The notes under the pieces are model-generated. The model searched no databases, was not told the origin of the DNA, and saw only the letters and a program-made list of their open reading frames with translations. A program made the position numbers and the translations under genes. A DNA stretch of 49,460 bases from Candidatus Thiodiazotropha sp. 'RUGA' (GTDB lineage: Bacteria; Pseudomonadota; Gammaproteobacteria; Chromatiales; Chromatiaceae): assembly GCA_016842065.1 (NCBI GenBank), contig JAEPDS010000016.1, positions 32,572 to 82,031 of the forward strand, read 5' to 3'. The stretch's first letter is position 1; the number at the start of each line of letters is the position of its first letter. Below are positions 45,729 to 49,460 of the stretch, one piece after another.

Positions 45729-47230
45729 TGCTGCCCCTCCGGTTTATTACACTCATCGTCATAGAAACGATCACGACCATCCTGTTTCGCCCGATAGAGC
45801 AGTTCATCTGCCCGGCTCAACAGATCTTCCAGCTCCTCATCCTTGGTATAGTGCGCGACACCTGCGCTGGCGGTGATGTGCAGCGACCGGATAGGACCTC
45901 GGAAGTGCAGGTCTTTAATACTCTTAAGGATACGGCGAACCGTGTGGCCAGCATCACAGGATTGGTGGGTATTGATAATCACCAGAAACTCTTCACCACC
46001 GTATCTGACCGGTATGTCTCCCCTGCGGATCTCAGCGGTGATAGCCCTGCTCACCTCCTTCAATACCTGGTCTCCCGCGCGATGTCCATACTGGTCATTG
46101 ACCGCCTTGAAGTGATCGATATCAATCATGGCTGCGGCAATACCACTCACATGGCCACGATTGATTCGACCGATCTGCGCAAGCGCTGCACCCTGCATGT
46201 AGCGACGCGTGTAGAGCCCGGTAAGAAAGTCGTGGATAGCTGCCTCTCTGAGATCCTGCAGATAATCCCGTCGCTGTATGAGTACAATCACCGTTAGCAA
46301 GGCAAGCGCAGCGAACAGTCCGCTTGCCAACATAGCAAAGAAGCGATGCTCATCAACATCGTCAGTCGGCTTTAATACATGCATCTCCCAACCGAATGAC
46401 AGCAGCATCGTGCCTTGAGTCAGGTACTCTTGACCATCATTCAGGACCAAGGTCTTCGAGAACTCATCCCAATAGGTTTCCCGCTTCAACGGCCAGAGCG
46501 TCAGGGGCTCGTTCGCATACCGCCTGATCTTTTGAATCCTGCTGATTTGCGTGGTGGTCAGCGGCCTCAGGGTTTTGAACTGCCAAAGTTCCTCACTGGC
46601 GAGAAATATCACCCCATCCTGGTCGGCCACCAGAACACTCAGACTTAAATCAGAGAAAGACAGTCGCAGCTCTTCCAGGCTGACCTTGATAACGACCACC
46701 CCAAGAGCCTTATCCGAGCCTGTATCGAAGACAGGCCGGGCAATGTAGTAACCAAGTTTACCGGAGGTCGCACCCACAGCCACGTCACGCCCCACGGCAC
46801 CATTCATGGCCGTTTTAAAGTAGGGCCGAAAGCCATAATTTTTTCCAACGAACGATTTCTCAAGCTGCCAGTTACTCGCAGCAAGGGTATTGCCCTCCCT
46901 GTCCATGACGTAGATCGTGCTGGCATGCACCTGCTCATTCAGGCTCGACAAATAGCTATTGGCAGATCTTACGGTGCTCTGATCAAGCGGTTTGCCCAGC
47001 AGGCTGGTGATCTCCCGACTGGTCACGATGGCGCTGGAAAGATAATCGAAGCCTGTCAGGTAGTCTTCCAGCTTGCGTGCGAACAACATCAACTCCTCTT
47101 CCGTCTCCGCAGCCAGTTCCGTCATAGCATGTTGACGACTGAGCTTGCTACTGACCCAGAACAGCAGCGGCGTAAGGACGAGGAAGACGAGAAAGATCTG
47201 CAGATAACGAAAGCGGGCTTTGAGGAACAT
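45725..47230 (-). CDS. Diguanylate cyclase with DctB-like dCache sensor
   Basis: A 501-aa protein. N-terminal transmembrane helix at about 8-28; periplasmic double-Cache domain at about 35-290 strongly resembling the C4-dicarboxylate kinase DctB (VMDREGNTLAASNW, SFVGKNYGFRPYFKTAMNG, ATSGKLGYYIARPV); second transmembrane helix at about 302-322; GGDEF domain at about 335-495 with the active-site variant RYGGEEF. An inhibitory-site RxxD cannot be assigned with confidence. It should make cyclic-di-GMP under control of a periplasmic ligand, possibly a C4-dicarboxylate. The ATG at 47230 is a clean start. The gene overlaps the FbpA-like gene downstream by 4 bp. Confidence 0.92.
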   Translation of the reverse strand: MFLKARFRYLQIFLVFLVLTPLLFWVSSKLSRQHAMTELAAETEEELMLFARKLEDYLTGFDYLSSAIVTSREITSLLGKPLDQSTVRSANSYLSSLNEQVHASTIYVMDREGNTLAASNWQLEKSFVGKNYGFRPYFKTAMNGAVGRDVAVGATSGKLGYYIARPVFDTGSDKALGVVVIKVSLEELRLSFSDLSLSVLVADQDGVIFLASEELWQFKTLRPLTTTQISRIQKIRRYANEPLTLWPLKRETYWDEFSKTLVLNDGQEYLTQGTMLLSFGWEMHVLKPTDDVDEHRFFAMLASGLFAALALLTVIVLIQRRDYLQDLREAAIHDFLTGLYTRRYMQGAALAQIGRINRGHVSGIAAAMIDIDHFKAVNDQYGHRAGDQVLKEVSRAITAEIRRGDIPVRYGGEEFLVIINTHQSCDAGHTVRRILKSIKDLHFRGPIRSLHITASAGVAHYTKDEELEDLLSRADELLYRAKQDGRDRFYDDECNKPEGQQ

Positions 47231-47607
47231 ATCGTCTTGTTTTTATCCGTTGGAAGCCAAGCCTAATATTAACCGGTCCTCGTTTAAACATAGATCGGTA
47301 GACCTTGGATTTCTACTGATTTCTTAATTTCGAATCCTTAACCGAACGCAACTCAAACACGCTATCTACGGCCTTAAGCAACGCTTCCAAACGATTCAAT
47401 CGAGCCCGTCACCGAATTGGAAAGACAAACCTGGGCCGCAATCAGAGCACCACCCGGTAGAGCAGCAGCCGTAGTCGGCCGGCCACCATGGTCAGAGATT
47501 ATAGGGGTCAGAGCCCTTTAATTTTATCGAAGAGGGTCTCGTTGCCAATGGTGATCAGGCCGAAGCTGTCCGGAGAGGATCGCCGCATAGCCGGGTAACA
47601 GTTGTAC
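47231..47607. other. Intergenic region with possible gene remnant
   Basis: 377 bp. Positions 47501-47528 contain AGGGGTCAGAGCCCTTTAAT, a type of sequence I recall as recurring near REP-associated transposases in proteobacteria. On the minus strand 47508-47588 is a 26-codon frame ending FGLITIGNETLFDKIKGL, which reads like the C-terminal end of a lost gene. Neither is firm. Confidence 0.35.
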
Positions 47608-48552
47608 TTATAGGACGTGGTTCAAAACGCCCCAGCTCAACATGAGATAGATGATCAGCGGCATCGCCGCGAAGGCGAGCAGGGTTTGCAAGGTAATGAT
47701 CGAGGCCATGGTCTCGGTATCGCCTCCCAGCTGTCGGGCCAGGATGTAGGCGGACGGTGCTGTTGGCGTCATGAAGGCGATCACCAGCACGCCGGCCGCG
47801 GCCCCGCTGAGGCCGGTGAGCAGGACAAATCCCGCTGCGGCCAGGGGTTTGACCAGGAACTGCACCAGGGAAGAGGCCAGGGTCGGTCCCAGGTGACCAT
47901 GCAAAGCTTTGGGCCGCAGGGCGGCACCCACCGCCAGCAGACCGAAGGGGAGGGCGGCCCGACCGATGATCTCCAGGATCTCCCCACTGGGGCCGGGCAG
48001 GCCGATGCCGCTCAGGCTCAATGTCCAGCCGATGAGACAGGCGATGATCAGGGGATTGCCGAGGATATCCCGTGCCAGGCCGCCCTTGGGTCGCTGATGT
48101 CTCTCCCCCCAAATCGACAGGGCCATGATGCAGAGCAGGTTGATCAGCAGGATCATGAAACCGGCTGCCACCGCACCCAGGGCGAGCCCGGCAGCGCCGA
48201 ACAGGGATTGGGCCAGCGCCAGGGCGATATAGGTATTGAAGCGCACGCCCCCTTGAAAGATGGAGGTGAAGGTGGGGCCTGAGACCTTTGGCAGCAGTCG
48301 ATAGCCGATCACCAGCAGAAGCGCGCTCAACAGCAGCACCCCGACCACGACGCCAAGCATGGCCAGCCAGGGCAGGCCGTCGGTCTGCTGGCGACTCAGG
48401 GTATGGATCAAGAGAGCGGGAAAGAGCAGGAAGTAAGTGAGCCGCTCCATCCCCGCCCAGGCCTCATCCGGGATAAAGCGCACCTGCTTCAGCGTCAGTC
48501 CTAAAAGGATCAGCGTCAGGATGGGCAGCAGGGCGGTGACGATGGATTGCAT
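47608..48552 (-). CDS. AEC-family (auxin efflux carrier-like) transporter
   Basis: A 314-aa inner-membrane protein with about ten hydrophobic helices in two five-helix halves (about 1-150 and 165-314). Family segments are LLPILTLILLGLTLKQ, LTYFLLFPALLIHTLS, VRFNTYIALALAQSLFG and MTPTAPSAYILARQLGGD. AEC members export or import small organic acids such as malate; the substrate here is unknown. The ATG at 48552 is the natural start. The nearby DctB-like cyclase senses a possible C4-dicarboxylate, but the two genes are separated by 377 bp and any link is speculative. Confidence 0.9.
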   Translation of the reverse strand: MQSIVTALLPILTLILLGLTLKQVRFIPDEAWAGMERLTYFLLFPALLIHTLSRQQTDGLPWLAMLGVVVGVLLLSALLLVIGYRLLPKVSGPTFTSIFQGGVRFNTYIALALAQSLFGAAGLALGAVAAGFMILLINLLCIMALSIWGERHQRPKGGLARDILGNPLIIACLIGWTLSLSGIGLPGPSGEILEIIGRAALPFGLLAVGAALRPKALHGHLGPTLASSLVQFLVKPLAAAGFVLLTGLSGAAAGVLVIAFMTPTAPSAYILARQLGGDTETMASIITLQTLLAFAAMPLIIYLMLSWGVLNHVL

Positions 48553-48582
48553 GGGTAGTATGACTCTGCGGCTTAGATGTGG

Positions 48583-49050
48583 CTACATAAAGCCAGTTAG
48601 TCCGGGTGGTGTTGCAGGCTGAGCGGAACCACTGATGGTGTCTCGCACCGGCGGTAGGCCTCGGCGCTGTTTGTCGTTACTGTCGATCTTGCACTTCAGG
48701 TAGCTCATGATGTGTTGAAGGCGATTCACGCGCCATTTACGCTTGACGCGACATTTGAGCGCCAGTGTGAGTTCATTGAGTCAGCTTTCAGATATAGCAT
48801 TGATTTCTTTGCTCAGTATATTGGAAAGCAGGCTTCCCATGCGTTGACTGGTGGCCTGGGTGTGGGCCATCACCAGATATTTGTGAATGGTTGGAAACTC
48901 GATCAGACCGGCGGTGCTGAGACCCTGTTCCAACCGCTGTTGCCAGCGCTGCAGGAGATAGCTCCGGTTGGCGAAGTTTTCACTCAGCACTGTGTCATTG
49001 AGCCGCTCCTCTTCTTTCACTGGTAACAGGGGCAGACGCTGATGCCCACC
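48583..49050 (-). pseudogene. Probably broken gene of unknown family with in-frame TGA
   Basis: One frame stays open from about 49050 to the TAG at 48583-48585 except for a TGA at 48781-48783. The upstream part (about 89 codons) includes RSYLLQRWQQRLEQGLST and FPTIHKYLVMAHTQATSQRM; the downstream part (65 sense codons) includes RWKVNRLQ-like basic sequence and ends PGLTGFM. Both parts look protein-like, and a CGA-to-TGA change would join them. A GTG at 49020 could start a 79-aa protein that ends at the TGA, but no ribosome site precedes it. I do not recognise the family. It may be two unrelated short frames. Confidence 0.4.
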
Positions 49051-49116
49051 TTAGGCTGTGCCTCAGGCACAACAGGGCATATTGGATTCGTGTTAACAGG
49101 CCCTAGGCAGCTGTGG

Positions 49117-49460
49117 TCAAAAATAGGTCTTCAATCTAAGTTCAAATACCGCTCCCGAGGCCAGGAAATGAATATCCACATCCAGTCCCAGTTCAATCTT
49201 GAGCTTCTTGAATGCCATCCCCTGACCACCCGTATAGGCGATATCATGCCTGATTTCGCCTTCTTCCTTCTCGATAAAGCGCCGTATCACCCAGTCAACG
49301 AGTCTGGAGGCGATATCGTCGCCATATTCTTCACCCAGGTGTGACTTCTTGGGTTTTGTGATTTTCGCGCCAAAGCCGTTATCCACCACAGCCAGAATCA
49401 TCCGCTTGTTGGCCTGGTCCATGAACAGGATGATTTTTACGCCAGGAAAACGACTGATGA
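49117..49460 (-). CDS. C-terminal part of an unrecognised protein, cut by the window end
   Basis: The frame is open from the window edge to the TGA at 49117-49119, giving at least 113 residues and no certain start; the Met at 49422 is probably internal. Visible segments are ILAVVDNGFGAKI, DDIASRLVDWVIRRFIEKEE and FELRL near the end. VDNGFGA resembles a Gly-rich nucleotide loop of HATPase type, but this is too little to assign. It looks soluble. Confidence 0.55.
   Translation of the reverse strand, partial: ISRFPGVKIILFMDQANKRMILAVVDNGFGAKITKPKKSHLGEEYGDDIASRLVDWVIRRFIEKEEGEIRHDIAYTGGQGMAFKKLKIELGLDVDIHFLASGAVFELRLKTYF

Noticed and set aside
48781-48783. In-frame TGA as a selenocysteine codon
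   Set aside because: No recognisable SECIS-like hairpin follows and the protein context is not that of a known selenoprotein; a nonsense mutation is simpler.

Overview
The window looks like chromosomal DNA of a free-living or symbiotic gammaproteobacterium. The evidence is the guaB-guaA pair, xseA, nth, DUF1841 and DUF971 proteins of proteobacterial type, GTP-type PEP carboxykinase, and dense cyclic-di-GMP and two-component signalling. A complete V/A-type ATPase operon together with this gene set would fit sulfur-oxidising Chromatiales or Sedimenticolaceae-like lineages, but that placement is inference from gene content. No rRNA, tRNA, CRISPR array, prophage or intact insertion sequence is visible.

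Layout. 1-2.6 kb: a repeat element, a membrane-fused spermidine-synthase-like protein and a pterin carbinolamine dehydratase. 2.6-9.0 kb (minus strand): an EamA transporter, then an overlapping pair of a giant dual-periplasmic-domain hybrid histidine kinase and an HD-GYP response regulator. 9.3-13 kb: a YdjM-like membrane protein, a CREST/ceramidase-like protein with a full set of predicted zinc-site residues, and two unrecognised proteins. 13.2-21.8 kb (minus): nine V-ATPase genes transcribed in the order G-C-I-K-F-E-A-B-D. 22.3-27.4 kb (minus): HIT protein, DUF971, ferrochelatase, a conserved hypothetical and pckG. 27.8-29.5 kb (plus): nth and three small genes. 30-31.2 kb: a family 4 glycosyltransferase whose 5' end is duplicated upstream next to repeat elements. 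31.4-36.3 kb (minus): xseA behind a receptor-GGDEF-EAL protein. 36.8-39.9 kb (plus): guaB-guaA. 39.9-43 kb (minus): a ParDE-type toxin-antitoxin pair and a PAS-GGDEF-EAL-hemerythrin protein. 43.3-44.3 kb (plus): a secreted nuclease/phosphatase-fold protein. 44.7-48.6 kb (minus): a ferric-iron-binding-type periplasmic protein overlapping a DctB-like diguanylate cyclase, then an AEC transporter. 48.6-49.46 kb: a probably broken gene and a gene cut by the window end.

Themes. Four separate loci make, break or regulate cyclic-di-GMP, each attached to a different sensor: amino-acid-type binding domains (two loci), oxygen or redox through hemerythrin, and C4-dicarboxylate-type dCache. One EAL domain has lost two catalytic residues and another is intact. 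At least three families of non-coding inverted repeats sit between genes. One family is MITE-like with about 40-bp terminal inverted repeats and is linked to a partial duplication of the glycosyltransferase start. I did not find one wholly novel multi-gene system. The best candidates for new biology are the binding-protein/diguanylate-cyclase pair at 44.7-47.2 kb, the EAL-hemerythrin protein, and the repeat-associated duplication at 29.5-30.0 kb.
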